In this document: positions 24,452-34,945 of the stretch, one piece after another
Numbering within the stretch: position 1 is the stretch's first letter
Layout: each line of letters begins with the position of its first letter
Made by a program: the position numbers and the translations under genes
Notes under the pieces: model-generated
The model's database searches: none
Told to the model about the DNA's origin: nothing
The model's input: the letters and a program-made list of their open reading frames with translations, nothing else
Source: Roseibium limicola
GTDB lineage: Bacteria; Pseudomonadota; Alphaproteobacteria; Rhizobiales; Stappiaceae
Reading direction: 5' to 3'
Assembly (NCBI RefSeq): GCF_017313085.1
Contig: NZ_JAFLNF010000008.1
Span: forward strand, 62,001-126,000
Length of the DNA: 64,000 nt

Positions 24452-26275
24452 CTACTGCCCGACCCAGGCCGTGATCGCCTGATCGACGATTGCATCCCCG
24501 GCAGCACCCTTTTCGAGGGTGAGAATGCCGCGCTTCCCGTTCTCATAGAGCATCGGAATGTCGATCCAGGCCCGCTCGCGCAACAGCGCCAGATTGCGAT
24601 CCCGCTCGCTGTCGATGCTCGAAAGGGCAATCCAGAAGTAGCCTGGAGAAACCTTGACAGACGCACCAATCAGCGCATCGCCGCGTGCTTCTTCCGTCGG
24701 CTTCATCACCAGACCGGGCACGTTCACCACGTCGCCAGCAGTGAAGTCGTCAGGCAGCTCGTACTTCAGCTCGACCAGATGGCTAGCCGGTAGTGACGTA
24801 TCGTCATTCGGCTTGATCCGCATCGAGACGCTTACGTTGCGGTCCGGTATCACCACTTGGGCGGTGAGGACCTGTTGGGCGCGGCCTTCCAGATCCGTAT
24901 CGGTTTCCACCGACCAGGTCACTTCACCCTGAGAAGCCGTTCCCGCCCCGTTGTTGGCATCGCCTTCCTCATAGAGGATCGAGCGCTCAACGCCGCCATT
25001 ATCATCGCTTGGCAGCACTGAAGCCGCGGTTTCCTCATCGAGAGGCGCGACCAGCCCGCTGGCCACCGGATCATTCACTTCAGACGAAGCTTCGCCTTCC
25101 ACGTCGTCCTGTTCGCTCGACACATCCGATGCGCCTGCCCCGGACGCGGTCGTTGCCGGCGCAGCTGTGCCAACCACGGTCGAAGATGGCGTGCCCGTTC
25201 CTTCGCCGATACGGATCGGCTGCGTGGTCACAGAACGCGCATCCGGCGCTACCGCAGGCTGGCCATTCTCATCCAGCAAACGATCTTCGATCTTGCCGCT
25301 TTCCTCAGTGGCCTCTCCAGCATCAGGCGGATCCAGCTCAGAATCATCTGATGGAAGGCTCGCAACGACGGGCGACTCGACATCAGAAACTGCATCGTCG
25401 GATCCCGCCAGCATCTCGTTGATCAGATCCTGTTGGGAATACAGCACCGCGCCGACACCAAGCACAATCAGCAGCAGCAGCCCGACAAGCCCGATCGGAA
25501 ATGACGAGGACTTTTCGGACTTGCTGCGAAGCCGTTCCGAAGCGCGGCTCTGCTTACCGGGCTTGCGCTTGCGGCGGCGAGATGTATCGGCGCTTTCCAC
25601 CTCGGACTTGACCGGTGCAGCCGCCTCATCCTCGGACATGCCGTCCAGGCTATCCAGCGAAGAAGATCTTGAGGCCGTGATGCCACCGGCGCCCCAGGAA
25701 GAACTCGGCTCATCTCGGCCTGCAGTCGTTTCTTCGGATGAATAAGATGCCACCCGTGGTTCTTGCCGTCCAAAGGAGTTGCCCTTGGTCGAAGCCGTAT
25801 CATCTGTTTTGGGTTTAGTGGCCGAGAAACTTTCAGACGACCGCCATTGTGTGGCGCGCGCGGGTTCCTCGACAGGTTCCGGCGCTGCGACCTCCGGCTC
25901 CGGGGCGGACAACATGTCGTCATCCGTGCCCTGCGGCGGCATCGGTGGCTCTTCGCGAACAGCAGTAACGTCATGCGTCTTTGCCGGTTCAGAAGCGACA
26001 GGCACCACGGGTGCCGAAACATCAGCTTTTGGAGCAGAAGGCTTTGACGCCAGACCCAGCGTGGCGCGTGCCGCTTCTGCCTCGACCTTTCGGATCGCCT
26101 CTTCCAGCCGCAATTGCTCAGCCGTAATCTCCGAAGGAGACAGCGGAGGCTCATAGCTCTTCAGCTGATTGACAATGGCATTTCGGGCCCGACTGTAAAC
26201 ACTGCGCCGCGCTGCACCGGTGTTTTCCGGAAGAGACTCGATCGTCTTTTTCAAAATGGAATAATAGTCTGCCAT
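24452..26275 (-). CDS. Membrane protein of unknown function with conserved N- and C-terminal domains
   Basis: A 607-aa protein I cannot name. Residues 1-70 form a helical segment (MADYYSILKKTIESLPE, ARRSVYSRARNAIVNQL, ELRLEEAIRKVE-like). It is followed by a long acidic, Ser/Pro/Ala-rich disordered region, a basic patch (RRKRKPGKQSR), a transmembrane helix near residue 265 (FPIGLVGLLLLIVLGVGAVLY), another acidic low-complexity stretch, and a folded C-terminal domain (about 440-607) with QVVIPDRNVSVSMRIKPNDD and GYFWIALSSID. This suggests a cytoplasmic N-terminus and periplasmic C-terminus. The start at 26275 has GGGCAGGACG just upstream; an ATG at 26338 adds 21 unlikely residues. Confidence 0.75.
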   Translation of the reverse strand: MADYYSILKKTIESLPENTGAARRSVYSRARNAIVNQLKSYEPPLSPSEITAEQLRLEEAIRKVEAEAARATLGLASKPSAPKADVSAPVVPVASEPAKTHDVTAVREEPPMPPQGTDDDMLSAPEPEVAAPEPVEEPARATQWRSSESFSATKPKTDDTASTKGNSFGRQEPRVASYSSEETTAGRDEPSSSWGAGGITASRSSSLDSLDGMSEDEAAAPVKSEVESADTSRRRKRKPGKQSRASERLRSKSEKSSSFPIGLVGLLLLIVLGVGAVLYSQQDLINEMLAGSDDAVSDVESPVVASLPSDDSELDPPDAGEATEESGKIEDRLLDENGQPAVAPDARSVTTQPIRIGEGTGTPSSTVVGTAAPATTASGAGASDVSSEQDDVEGEASSEVNDPVASGLVAPLDEETAASVLPSDDNGGVERSILYEEGDANNGAGTASQGEVTWSVETDTDLEGRAQQVLTAQVVIPDRNVSVSMRIKPNDDTSLPASHLVELKYELPDDFTAGDVVNVPGLVMKPTEEARGDALIGASVKVSPGYFWIALSSIDSERDRNLALLRERAWIDIPMLYENGKRGILTLEKGAAGDAIVDQAITAWVGQ

Positions 26276-26490
26276 CGTCCTGCCCGTTAGACCTTGGCTC
26301 GACCCCTGCGCCGGACCAGGTCCTGTCATCTTATTCAAGGCTTATACCAAGTTAACTTCCAGGCGAACCCCTGTCTGCCCTTGCAGCCTTTAAACTTGAC
26401 CAAGGAAGACAGGGTTCCCGGTAAAAGGCTCGCATCAAATAAAGTTCAGGGGGCCAGCAACCCATCGAAAAGGCGATGACGCTACGAAAA

Positions 26491-26522
26491 AAGCGGCCCC
26501 AATTTCACATGAGGCCGCTCTT
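26491..26522 (-). terminator. Terminator of purA
   Basis: Stem AGCGGCC / GGCCGCT followed on the minus strand by a run of T, about 55 bases after the purA stop. Confidence 0.82.
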
Positions 26523-26577
26523 CTAGATCTCATTCCCGACCATTGTAAGGCCTGGAAGCAATTGTTAATGCTGACTT

Positions 26578-27867
26578 TTAGTCCTGAAACGGATTCTGAA
26601 CCAAAATTGTGTCGTCACGTTCCGGGCTGGTCGAAAGCAGGGCAACCGGCGCACCGATCAGTTCTTCAACATGCCGCACATATTTGACAGCCTGGGCTGG
26701 AAGTTCGGCCCAGGAGCGCGCGCCTTCTGTGGATTCTTTCCACCCCGGCAAGGTTTCGTAAATCGGCTTCACCCGTTCCTGAGCGCCTTGCGACGCCGGC
26801 AGGTAGTCGATTCGCTCACCATCGAGCTCATAACCCACGCAGATCTTGATCTCTTCCAGGCCATCCAGCACGTCCAGCTTGGTCAAGGCGATGCCGCTGA
26901 TGCCCGATGTGCTGACGGTCTGACGCACCAGAACCGCATCGAACCAGCCGCAGCGGCGCTTGCGGCCTGTTACTGTGCCGAACTCATGCCCGCGCGTACC
27001 AAGGAAGTTGCCGACTTCATTGTCCTGCTCAGTCGGGAACGGACCTTCACCAACGCGTGTGGTGTAAGCCTTGGTGATCCCAAGTACATAGTTGATGGCA
27101 TTTGGACCAAGACCACAACCCGTCGAGGCCTGACCCGCAACGGTGTTGGAAGACGTCACGAACGGATAGGTGCCATGATCGATGTCGAGCAACGCACCCT
27201 GGGCGCCCTCGAACAGGATCCGCTTGCCTTCTTTGCGCTTCTCGTCCAGCAACTTCCAGACGATGTCCATGAACGGCAGCACCTGGTCGGCAACGCTAGT
27301 CAGTTCTTCATAAATTGTATCGGCACTGACTTCCTCAACGCCCAGTCCACGACGCAGAGCGTTATGGTGCGCCAGAAGTCGCTCGACCTTGCCCTTCAGC
27401 GTTGTCAGGTTCTTCAGGTCCATCAGACGGATGGCGCGACGGCCAACCTTGTCTTCATAGGCCGGGCCGATCCCACGCTTGGTGGTGCCGATCTTGGTAC
27501 CCGAATTGGAGTTTTCCCGCAGGGCATCCAGCTCCCGATGCAGGGAAAGAATCAGCGTGACATTTTCGGCAATGCGAAGGTTTTCCGGGGTCACAACGAC
27601 ACCCTGTGCCTTCAGCTTCTCGACTTCAGCAACAAAGGCGTGCGGATCGAGAACCACGCCATTGCCGATCACCGACAACTTGCCACGTACTACACCGGAA
27701 GGCAGCAGCGAAAGCTTGTAGCTCACGCCGTCGATTACCAGGGTATGACCGGCGTTGTGCCCGCCCTGAAAGCGAACGATGACATCAGCCTGTTCCGACA
27801 ACCAGTCGACAATCTTGCCCTTGCCTTCATCACCCCATTGCGACCCGACGACAACCACATTGGCCAT
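26578..27867 (-). CDS. purA: PurA, adenylosuccinate synthetase
   Basis: A 429-aa GTP-dependent enzyme joining IMP and aspartate, the first committed step to AMP. The P-loop [14 protein letters not shown] with catalytic Asp is at residues 4-17, the catalytic His segment is GHNAGHTLV, and the GTP/base contact TKLDVL is near residue 330. The start at 27867 (MANVVVVG) is the universal family start; longer readings upstream are not conserved. It is a single gene with its own terminator. Confidence 0.98.
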   Translation of the reverse strand: MANVVVVGSQWGDEGKGKIVDWLSEQADVIVRFQGGHNAGHTLVIDGVSYKLSLLPSGVVRGKLSVIGNGVVLDPHAFVAEVEKLKAQGVVVTPENLRIAENVTLILSLHRELDALRENSNSGTKIGTTKRGIGPAYEDKVGRRAIRLMDLKNLTTLKGKVERLLAHHNALRRGLGVEEVSADTIYEELTSVADQVLPFMDIVWKLLDEKRKEGKRILFEGAQGALLDIDHGTYPFVTSSNTVAGQASTGCGLGPNAINYVLGITKAYTTRVGEGPFPTEQDNEVGNFLGTRGHEFGTVTGRKRRCGWFDAVLVRQTVSTSGISGIALTKLDVLDGLEEIKICVGYELDGERIDYLPASQGAQERVKPIYETLPGWKESTEGARSWAELPAQAVKYVRHVEELIGAPVALLSTSPERDDTILVQNPFQD

Positions 27868-28202
27868 GGATTTCCTGCCCTCCTGAAACGGCAATAGGCG
27901 CCCCGGCATCCGGGACGCAAAAACACTCAGCCGCAGCAGCATTGCTTGCGGCAAACGCGGCGGACTATAGCCAGTTGGCCTTCAACATGCGAGCCCCCAA
28001 CCGGCATTTCCTTGTTCGTGTGGTGAATAGCCGACTTCGCATCCACAGCTCGGGAAAACAGCCGGTTTCTGGCCACTTCCCTGACATGCCTTGCCTCAAA
28101 AGCCCTCAGCGCTCTGTTTTCGGGTTCCCAGACAGGACCTCCTGTTGCTATGCCGCCAACAGCACGCCATCCTCGGCGTTCCTCCCCATGCGGAAACTGA
28201 CG

Positions 28203-29102
28203 ATGACATTGATCAACTGGGCCCTTCTGTTTCTGCTGGCAACGATCTGGGGCTGTTCTTTCATCTTTGCGAAAGTCGCCGTGGCTGTCATTCCACCCTT
28301 GTTGCTGGTGTTCTTTCGCGTGGCAATTGCCGGCATCGTCTTGCATCTGGTGCTACGTTTGAAGGGGCAACGCTTCCCCTGGACCAGACAAGCCTTCGGA
28401 CCTTTCCTGATGATGGGACTGCTGAACAACGCCATACCGTTTTCGCTGCTGTTCGTCGGTCAGACGGCGCTTTCCGCCTCGCTCGCCTCTATCCTCAATG
28501 CCTCGACGCCCATCTTCACCTTTGTCATTGCTGCCGTGTGGTTGAAGCAAGAGACGACGCATCTGCACCGCGTCGCGGGTGTCCTGCTCGGCTTTGCCGG
28601 CGTCGCGGCCTTGCTGTCATCCAGTCTCGCCGGCCTGGCGCATGACCCGGTCTGGGCGCAACTGGCCTGCCTAGGGGCAGCGCTGTCTTACGGATTTGCG
28701 GCGTCTTATGCTCGCCGCCTGCGCCACCACACACCATTGGTCGCAGCCGCAGGACAACTGACCGGCTCCAGCCTGCTGATGCTGCCGGTCGCACTCGTTT
28801 TCATCGGGGCTTGGTCGCCGCTGGAAACACCTTGGACAGTCTGGGCCAGCCTCATCGGGTTAAGTGTTGTTGCCACCGCCGGCGCCTATCTGATCTATTT
28901 CCGACTGCTGGCCTCGGCAGGTGCCACCAATGCCTCCGTCGTCACCATGATCGTGCCGGCCGTCGCCATGATCTTCGGCATCACTCTGCTAGGCGAAGCT
29001 CTTACGCTGACCCAGGTCGCTGGGTTGGGCTTGCTTTTGTTTGGGCTTCTGATTCTGGATGGGCGGATCCTCCGATCCTTCAAGGCCAGCGAGCCCGCAT
29101 AA
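28203..29102 (+). CDS. EamA/DMT-family exporter
   Basis: A membrane protein of about 299 aa with ten predicted helices in two EamA repeats. The first starts LINWALLFLLATIWGCSFIF; the second runs from LACLGAALSYGFAASYARRL to the AVAMIFGITLLGEALTLTQV signature. The family exports metabolites or amino acids; the substrate is unknown. The start at 28203 has GGAA eight bases upstream; ATG at 28188 is an alternative. It is convergent with serC. Confidence 0.88.
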   Translation: MTLINWALLFLLATIWGCSFIFAKVAVAVIPPLLLVFFRVAIAGIVLHLVLRLKGQRFPWTRQAFGPFLMMGLLNNAIPFSLLFVGQTALSASLASILNASTPIFTFVIAAVWLKQETTHLHRVAGVLLGFAGVAALLSSSLAGLAHDPVWAQLACLGAALSYGFAASYARRLRHHTPLVAAAGQLTGSSLLMLPVALVFIGAWSPLETPWTVWASLIGLSVVATAGAYLIYFRLLASAGATNASVVTMIVPAVAMIFGITLLGEALTLTQVAGLGLLLFGLLILDGRILRSFKASEPA

Positions 29103-29104
29103 AA

Positions 29105-29126
29105 AAGGCGGCAAACCTGCCGCCTT
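29105..29126. terminator. Terminator between EamA gene and serC
   Basis: Perfect stem AAGGCGGC / GCCGCCTT. The six-T run is on the minus strand, which fits termination of serC. Confidence 0.8.
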
Positions 29127-29161
29127 CCAAAACCACTTTCGAGCAAGCTGCGCAGCCTCAG

Positions 29162-30325
29162 CTAGCCACCCTGCACTTCACCAAAGGCCCAATCGAGCCA
29201 GGGCAGCAAGGCCTCGATGTCACTGGTTTCGATCGTTGCACCCGACCAGATCCGCAAGCCTGCCGGAGCATCCCGATAACTTCCGATGTCATAGGCGATG
29301 CCTTCCTTCTCCATCAAGGTCGCGATGGATTTGGCAAAACTTGCCTGTGCTTTTTCATCAAGCGTCGTGACGGCAGGATCAACGATCTGCAGACAGACCG
29401 AGGTGTTGGAGCGGGTGGCAGGGTCCACTGCCAGAAAATCAATCCAGTCGCGCGCCTTGACCCAACCAGCAATTGTGCGGAGGTTGGCGTCTGCGCGTGC
29501 ACGCAGGCCTGATAGACCACCCAGGCCTTCCGACCATTTGAGTGCATCAAGATAGTCTTCGACGCACAGCATCGAGGGGGTGTTGATGGTTTCGCCCTTA
29601 AACACGCCCTCGACCAGCTTGCCCCCCTTCGTCAGCCGGAAGATCTTCGGCATCGGCCAGGCTGGCGTATGACTTTCCAGACGCGCCACAGCCCGCGGGC
29701 TGAGGATCAGCATGCCATGTGCAGCCTCTCCACCCAGAACCTTTTGCCAGGAGAAAGTCACAACATCGAGTTTGTCATAGGGTAGATCCTGAGCGAATGC
29801 TGCCGACGTCGCATCACAGATAGTCAGACCCTCACGGTCTGAAGGTATCCAATCGCCGTTGGGCACCCTGACGCCAGACGTTGTACCGTTCCAGGTAAAG
29901 ACAACATCATGCGAAAAATCGACAGTGGTCAGGTCAGGCAATTCGCCATAGGGCGCAATGACCTTGCGGGCGCCATCCAGCTTCAGCTGCAACAGAACAT
30001 CGGACACCCAGGTCGACCCGAAGCTTTCCCATGCCAGCATATCAACCGGGCGCGGCCCCAGCAGCGACCACAGCGCCATTTCCACAGCGCCAGTGTCCGA
30101 AGCTGGAACGATGCCGATGCGATAGTCATCCGGCACCTGAAGGATATCGCGGGTGCGGTTGATCGCTTCTTCCAGCTTGTCCTTGCCCACCTTGGCGCGA
30201 TGGGACCGTCCGAGCGGCGCATCCGACAAACTCTCCAGCGACCAGCCAGGACGCTTGGAACACGGGCCTGAGGAAAAATTCGGATTGGCAGGACGGAGTG
30301 TGGGTTTCGCGCGATCGGCGGACAT
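29162..30325 (-). CDS. serC: SerC, phosphoserine aminotransferase
   Basis: A 387-aa PLP enzyme converting 3-phosphohydroxypyruvate to phosphoserine in serine synthesis (and possibly acting in PLP synthesis). The Lys binding PLP is in [16 protein letters not shown] (about residue 190). [13 protein letters not shown] at the N-terminus and the overall layout are of the alphaproteobacterial/archaeal SerC subtype. The start at 30325 has AAGGGG about eight bases upstream. No serA follows within the window; serC ends at a terminator. Confidence 0.95.
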   Translation of the reverse strand: MSADRAKPTLRPANPNFSSGPCSKRPGWSLESLSDAPLGRSHRAKVGKDKLEEAINRTRDILQVPDDYRIGIVPASDTGAVEMALWSLLGPRPVDMLAWESFGSTWVSDVLLQLKLDGARKVIAPYGELPDLTTVDFSHDVVFTWNGTTSGVRVPNGDWIPSDREGLTICDATSAAFAQDLPYDKLDVVTFSWQKVLGGEAAHGMLILSPRAVARLESHTPAWPMPKIFRLTKGGKLVEGVFKGETINTPSMLCVEDYLDALKWSEGLGGLSGLRARADANLRTIAGWVKARDWIDFLAVDPATRSNTSVCLQIVDPAVTTLDEKAQASFAKSIATLMEKEGIAYDIGSYRDAPAGLRIWSGATIETSDIEALLPWLDWAFGEVQGG

Positions 30326-30354
30326 GGGACGGGCCCCCTTGAAAAGACAGAAAA

Positions 30355-30406
30355 GCTCCACTGAACGGAGCCTGATCCCGATAGGCCTGACAACGCGCAA
30401 GGTCAA
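30355..30406 (-). promoter_or_regulatory. serC promoter and leader hairpin (serC RNA motif-like)
   Basis: On the minus strand TTGACC (30401-30406) and TATCGG (30378-30383) are 17 bases apart, an acceptable sigma-70 promoter. The predicted start near 30371 coincides with a hairpin GCTCC-ACTGAAC-GGAGC (30355-30371, plus-strand reading), and the promoter region itself contains GCCT/AGGC pairing. A conserved serC leader RNA is known in Alphaproteobacteria; this matches in position, but structure identity is unproven. Confidence 0.45.
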
Positions 30407-30427
30407 TGGCCATCGCGTCACCCATAC

Positions 30428-30457
30428 AAAAAGGCCGGTGCGAGCACCGGCCTTTTT
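30428..30457 (-). terminator. Terminator of the outer-membrane protein gene
   Basis: Near-perfect 13-14 bp stem AAAAAGGCCGGTG / CACCGGCCTTTTT, 24 bases past the stop. The U-run is present on either strand. Confidence 0.9.
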
Positions 30458-30480
30458 CAAATTCAGTCAGGCGCTGTTGC

Positions 30481-31284
30481 CTAGAAGTTGCTCATGATCG
30501 GCTCAGGAGCGTAATAGGCTGGAGCCGCACTATCGAACGTGTAGCGCATGCCGAGGCGAATCTCGTGCGCCGTGATGTCCTTGAACTCACTGCGACCATT
30601 GCCAGTTGCCGTGTAAGCCGTGGTCCGCGCCTTGCCCAGATCACGATACTGATAGCCAGCATCGATGCTCAGGTTCTGGTTCACCGCATAGGAAGCACCG
30701 GCCATCAGGGCCCAAGCGAAGTTGAACTCGCCGTTGTCCTTGTCGTAGGTCGCCGCAGTGCTACCCGGGTTGATCGAGATCGTGTTAGACGCCCGAATGT
30801 AGGAAGCACCAACACCTGCACCGACGTAGGGTGTCAGGTTGTACCAGGTTCCCAGATCAACATAACCGTTCAGCATGACGGTCCAGATGTCCAGATCCGT
30901 GCGCTCTTCAGAGAAGTTCGTCGAACAGGTGCCGCAAACCGCATAGCCGCGCGCTGTCGCCTTGGCTTCGTAGTCCAGCGTAAGGTCGGAGCGGAAGTAA
31001 TCGTTGAACTGGTAACCGACACCAACGCCGATCATCCAGGTATCGTCGATGCTTTCGCGCTCGTAGCGCAGGTCGCCAACTGTCGAACTGTCTACAAACC
31101 CACCCTTCGGGTCGTTGTAAAGCTTGTATCCAATATCACCGCGCAGATACCAGCCGCCAGCTGCAGCAACCGGAACCTGGGGAATGTGTTCAATCACCGG
31201 AGCCGGCAGATCTGCCGCCATAGCAGTCGTGGCGAGTGTCACCGCAAAGCCGGCGAAAGACAATCGCTTAATACAAATAACCAT
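30481..31284 (-). CDS. Outer-membrane beta-barrel protein (Omp25/porin-like)
   Basis: A 267-aa protein: signal peptide cleaved near ATTAMA-ADLP, then alternating strands rich in aromatic and Gly residues (GGWYLRGDIGYKL, WMIGVGVGYQFNDYFRSD, PYVGAGVGASYI, HEIRLGMRYTF) ending in F, the usual BAM recognition end. This is the OmpA-like 8-stranded barrel group common in Rhizobiales (Omp25/31, RopB). It is probably a structural envelope protein rather than a large porin. Two perfect CtrA boxes lie 80-137 bases upstream. A CGTC-C pair (AVCGTCS) may form a loop disulphide. Confidence 0.87.
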   Translation of the reverse strand: MVICIKRLSFAGFAVTLATTAMAADLPAPVIEHIPQVPVAAAGGWYLRGDIGYKLYNDPKGGFVDSSTVGDLRYERESIDDTWMIGVGVGYQFNDYFRSDLTLDYEAKATARGYAVCGTCSTNFSEERTDLDIWTVMLNGYVDLGTWYNLTPYVGAGVGASYIRASNTISINPGSTAATYDKDNGEFNFAWALMAGASYAVNQNLSIDAGYQYRDLGKARTTAYTATGNGRSEFKDITAHEIRLGMRYTFDSAAPAYYAPEPIMSNF

Positions 31285-31363
31285 GTCCTCGTCCCTATGA
31301 AATCAGGCACTCACCAAGTACTGGCCGCCTGCATTGACATGGTTACAGCATGGTCAAAAATGA

Positions 31364-31378
31364 TTAATTGCAGCTTAA
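31364..31378. promoter_or_regulatory. CtrA box A upstream of the outer-membrane gene
   Basis: TTAATTGCAGCTTAA is a perfect TTAA-N7-TTAA match, and is followed by C as in the full CtrA consensus. It ends 80 bases from the ATG of the outer-membrane protein gene. The only gene starting from this region is that one; glmM ends toward it. Confidence 0.7.
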
Positions 31379-31406
31379 CTGTGTTTCTTAACCAGGATTT
31401 TTTACG

Positions 31407-31421
31407 TTAACATAGAGTTAA
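31407..31421. promoter_or_regulatory. CtrA box B upstream of the outer-membrane gene
   Basis: TTAACATAGAGTTAA is a second perfect TTAA-N7-TTAA match, 28 bases from box A. Additional TTAAC half-sites lie at 31388-31392 and 31436-31440. Confidence 0.7.
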
Positions 31422-31512
31422 AGGTAAATCTGAAATTAACACAAATGAATGCCAGAGTTCCATTTTGCAAATGAAACTCTGGCCGACTTTGAAATTATGG
31501 AACCCTAGGTAA

Positions 31513-32856
31513 TCAAGCCGCCGATTTACGGACAATTTCTGCGATGTCATTCACCACCGCATGCACCAGGGCCTCATCATCCCCTTCCGCCATAACCCGG
31601 ATCAAGGGCTCGGTACCGGAAGCGCGAATCACCAGACGACCTGATGTACCCAGGCGCTGCTCCCCGTCCAGGATCGCCTCTTTAACCACGCCGATCTCAA
31701 GTGGCGAGCCACCTGAAAAGCGGACATTCTTCAAAAGCTGCGGCACTGGCTCGAACCGACGGCAGACCTCGGACACCGGCCGGCCCTGATCCTTGACGCA
31801 GGCAATCACCTGCAGAGCTGCAATCAAGCCATCGCCCGTCGTCGCGAAATCCGACAGGACAATGTGACCAGACTGCTCGCCGCCAACATTGAACCCGTGC
31901 GCCCGCATATGCTCGACAACATAACGATCACCGACCTTGGTACGCGACAACGAGAGCCCGAGATCGCCGAGGTAACGCTCCAACCCGAGATTGGACATCA
32001 CCGTCGCCACGATCCCCGGCTGGGAAAGCTTGTTGGCAGCCTGCCACGACTGCGCCACGACCGCCATCAGCTGGTCTCCGTCAATCACCTGGCCGTTCTC
32101 ATCGACAACGATCACCCGATCGGCGTCCCCGTCGAGGGCGATACCAATATCCGCCCGGACTTCCAGAACCTTGCGCGACAGCGCCTCAGGCGCCGTCGAC
32201 CCGCAGTCCTTGTTGATGTTCAACCCGTCCGGAGCCACTCCGAGAGAGATGACGTCAGCCCCCAGCTCCCAAAGAGCCTCCGGCGCCACCTTGTAGGCCG
32301 CGCCATTGGCACAATCGACAACAACCCGCAGCCCTTCCAGGCTCATTTCTCTCGGCATCGTCCTCTTGGCAAACTCGATGTAGCGCTGCTGCGCGCTTTC
32401 AATTCGCTTGGCCCGACCCAGATCCATCGCTGCTGCCAGTCGAGGTGTCAGGTCGCTTTCCAGCATCGCTTCGATTTCAGCCTCGATCGCATCGCTCAGC
32501 TTGAAACCGTCAGGTCCAAAGAACTTGATGCCATTGTCATGAAACGGATTGTGGCTGGCGGAAATCATCACACCCAGGTCAGCCCTGAGCGACCGTGTCA
32601 GCATCGCCACCGAAGGTGTCGGCATCGGCCCAAGCAGAAAGACATCCATCCCCACGGATGTGAACCCGGCCACCATGGCATTTTCCAGCATGTAGCCGGA
32701 AAGTCGGGTATCCTTGCCGATGACGACGCGGTGCTTATGTCCGCCATTCTTGAAGGCCAGCCCTGCGGCCATTCCCACCTTGAGAGCCAGATCCGCAGTC
32801 ATTGGCGGCGTATTTGCGCGGCCCCGAATACCATCTGTCCCGAAGAACTTACGCAT
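31513..32856 (-). CDS. glmM: GlmM, phosphoglucosamine mutase
   Basis: A 447-aa enzyme that converts glucosamine-6-phosphate to glucosamine-1-phosphate for UDP-GlcNAc, peptidoglycan and LPS. The phosphoserine loop is [18 protein letters not shown] (about residue 100). Metal-binding DGDADR appears as [11 protein letters not shown], and the sugar loop as GGEQSGHIV. It lies 169 bases after ftsH, separated by a terminator, in the usual ftsH-glmM order. Confidence 0.97.
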   Translation of the reverse strand: MRKFFGTDGIRGRANTPPMTADLALKVGMAAGLAFKNGGHKHRVVIGKDTRLSGYMLENAMVAGFTSVGMDVFLLGPMPTPSVAMLTRSLRADLGVMISASHNPFHDNGIKFFGPDGFKLSDAIEAEIEAMLESDLTPRLAAAMDLGRAKRIESAQQRYIEFAKRTMPREMSLEGLRVVVDCANGAAYKVAPEALWELGADVISLGVAPDGLNINKDCGSTAPEALSRKVLEVRADIGIALDGDADRVIVVDENGQVIDGDQLMAVVAQSWQAANKLSQPGIVATVMSNLGLERYLGDLGLSLSRTKVGDRYVVEHMRAHGFNVGGEQSGHIVLSDFATTGDGLIAALQVIACVKDQGRPVSEVCRRFEPVPQLLKNVRFSGGSPLEIGVVKEAILDGEQRLGTSGRLVIRASGTEPLIRVMAEGDDEALVHAVVNDIAEIVRKSAA

Positions 32857-32977
32857 GGCTGATCGCTACCCTTGTTTGGTCTTTTGTGATGGTCGTTGAA
32901 CGTCTTTTAACGCAAATCCTACCGGGGAACGGTTCAAGAATTATGAGCGAATATTACGGAAAACTGACAATAAAATA

Positions 32978-32997
32978 CCCGGCCGAAGCCGGGCATT
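32978..32997 (-). terminator. Terminator of ftsH
   Basis: Stem CCCGGC-TTCG-GCCGGG on the minus strand followed by TATTTTATT, about 33 bases after the ftsH stop. Confidence 0.75.
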
Positions 32998-33025
32998 TCG
33001 AGATTCATGTCTTACCCAGGAGGTT

Positions 33026-34945
33026 TTAGCCCTGGGGCTGAGGTTCCATCCCGCCGCTTGGCTCATCACCGCCGCGTTTGACACCGGCCGTCGGGACGGC
33101 AGAAGCCCGCCCAATCGGCTGATCGTCATCGGTGTCACGCACCGGAGGCTTGCCATCCAGAAGGTTGCGGATCTCCTCACCCGACAGGGTTTCATATTCC
33201 AGCAAGCCCTTGGCGATGGTGTGCAACTCATCCTCTTGTTCGGTGAGGATCTTGTTGGCGGTCTCATAGCCCTGATTGACGAAGGACTTGATTTCCGCAT
33301 CCACCATCTTTTGGGTTTCATCGGAAACATGCTGGTTCTTGCCCATGGAATGGCCCATGAAGGCCTCTTCCTGGTTCTCACCATACAGCAGCGGACCCAA
33401 CTTGTCGGACATGCCGAACTGGGTTGCCATCGCGCGTGCCAGCTTGGTGGCCATCTGAATATCGCCAGAAGCACCCGATGTGACCTTCTCGTACCCGAAG
33501 ACCATCTCTTCAGCCACGCGCCCACCCATTGCCACTGCCAGATCGGCCTTGCACTTGGCACGAGTCAGGGACACCTGATCCTTTTCCGGAAGACGCATCA
33601 CCATGCCCAGCGCACGACCGCGCGGGATAATGGTTGCCTTGTGGATCGGATCGGATGCAGGCTGATGCAGGGCCACCAAAGCGTGACCAGCTTCGTGGTA
33701 AGCAGTCAGCTTTTTTTCTTCCTCGGTCATCACCAGGGTACGGCGCTCCGCCCCCATCATGACTTTGTCCTTGGCATCTTCAAACTCGGCCATCGTGACC
33801 AGACGCCGCGACCGGCGCGCAGCCAGTAGTGCGGCCTCGTTGACCAGGTTCATCAGATCGGCACCAGAGAAACCCGGAGTGCCGCGTGCCAGCGTCTTGA
33901 CGTTGACGTCCGGAGCCAGCGGCACCTTGCGCATGTGCACCTTGAGAATTTTCTCACGCCCGGTGATATCCGGGTTCGGCACAACGATCTGGCGGTCAAA
34001 GCGGCCCGGACGCAGAAGCGCGGGATCCAGAACGTCGGGACGGTTGGTCGCCGCGATGATGATCACACCTTCGTTCGGCTCAAAACCATCCATCTCGACC
34101 AGAAGCTGGTTGAGGGTCTGCTCACGCTCATCATTGCCGCCGCCCATGCCGGCGCCACGATGACGACCCACCGCATCGATTTCATCGATAAAGATGATGC
34201 AAGGAGAGTTTTTCTTGGCCTGTTCGAACATGTCGCGGACACGCGACGCGCCGACACCAACAAACATTTCAACAAAGTCCGAGCCGGAAATGGTGAAAAA
34301 CGGAACGTTTGCCTCACCGGCGACAGCACGTGCCGTCAGTGTTTTACCCGTACCCGGAGGTCCGACAAGGAGAACGCCGCGTGGAATACGTCCACCGAGG
34401 CGCTGAAATTTCTGCGGATCACGCAGGAACTCAACAATCTCCTGAAGGTCTTCCTTGGCTTCATCAATACCGGCGACGTCTTCAAACGTTACCCGACCGT
34501 GAGCTTCCGTCAGCAGCTTGGCCTTCGATTTCCCGAAGCCCATGGCCTTGCCGCCGGATCCCTGCATCTGCCGCATGACGAAAATCCAGATACCCAGGAT
34601 GATCAGCATCGGCAGCCAGGAAATCAGCGCACCGATCAAAGAAAAATTCTCTGAAGGAGGACGCGCGTTGACGACCACGTTCTTGGAGCGCAGCGTCTCC
34701 ACGAACTGTGCATTGCCCGGAGCATAGGACTGAAAGGCCCTGGTGCTGGTGTAATGGCCAGTGATCTGCTGACCCTGGACAGTTACGTCCCGAACCTCAC
34801 CACGTTCGACCTGATCCATGAATTGGGAGAATGGCACCTCATCGGTGGCACTGCGCTGTCCAGGGCTCTGGAAGAGCTGGAACAGTGCGACCAACAACAA
34901 TGCGATGATTGCCCAAAGTGCGAAGTTGCGAAAATTTGCGTTCAT
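33026..34945 (-). CDS. ftsH: FtsH, membrane AAA+ zinc protease
   Basis: A 639-aa inner-membrane protease. Two transmembrane helices (residues about 7-24 and 103-123: [19 protein letters not shown]) flank a periplasmic domain. The AAA module has Walker [12 protein letters not shown], Walker [12 protein letters not shown] and the second region of homology ([21 protein letters not shown]). The metalloprotease domain has [10 protein letters not shown]. It degrades unfolded membrane proteins and regulators, including RpoH in E. coli. The C-terminus is Pro/Gly/Gln-rich. It lies downstream of tilS by 248 bases, the usual order. Confidence 0.98.
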   Translation of the reverse strand: MNANFRNFALWAIIALLLVALFQLFQSPGQRSATDEVPFSQFMDQVERGEVRDVTVQGQQITGHYTSTRAFQSYAPGNAQFVETLRSKNVVVNARPPSENFSLIGALISWLPMLIILGIWIFVMRQMQGSGGKAMGFGKSKAKLLTEAHGRVTFEDVAGIDEAKEDLQEIVEFLRDPQKFQRLGGRIPRGVLLVGPPGTGKTLTARAVAGEANVPFFTISGSDFVEMFVGVGASRVRDMFEQAKKNSPCIIFIDEIDAVGRHRGAGMGGGNDEREQTLNQLLVEMDGFEPNEGVIIIAATNRPDVLDPALLRPGRFDRQIVVPNPDITGREKILKVHMRKVPLAPDVNVKTLARGTPGFSGADLMNLVNEAALLAARRSRRLVTMAEFEDAKDKVMMGAERRTLVMTEEEKKLTAYHEAGHALVALHQPASDPIHKATIIPRGRALGMVMRLPEKDQVSLTRAKCKADLAVAMGGRVAEEMVFGYEKVTSGASGDIQMATKLARAMATQFGMSDKLGPLLYGENQEEAFMGHSMGKNQHVSDETQKMVDAEIKSFVNQGYETANKILTEQEDELHTIAKGLLEYETLSGEEIRNLLDGKPPVRDTDDDQPIGRASAVPTAGVKRGGDEPSGGMEPQPQG

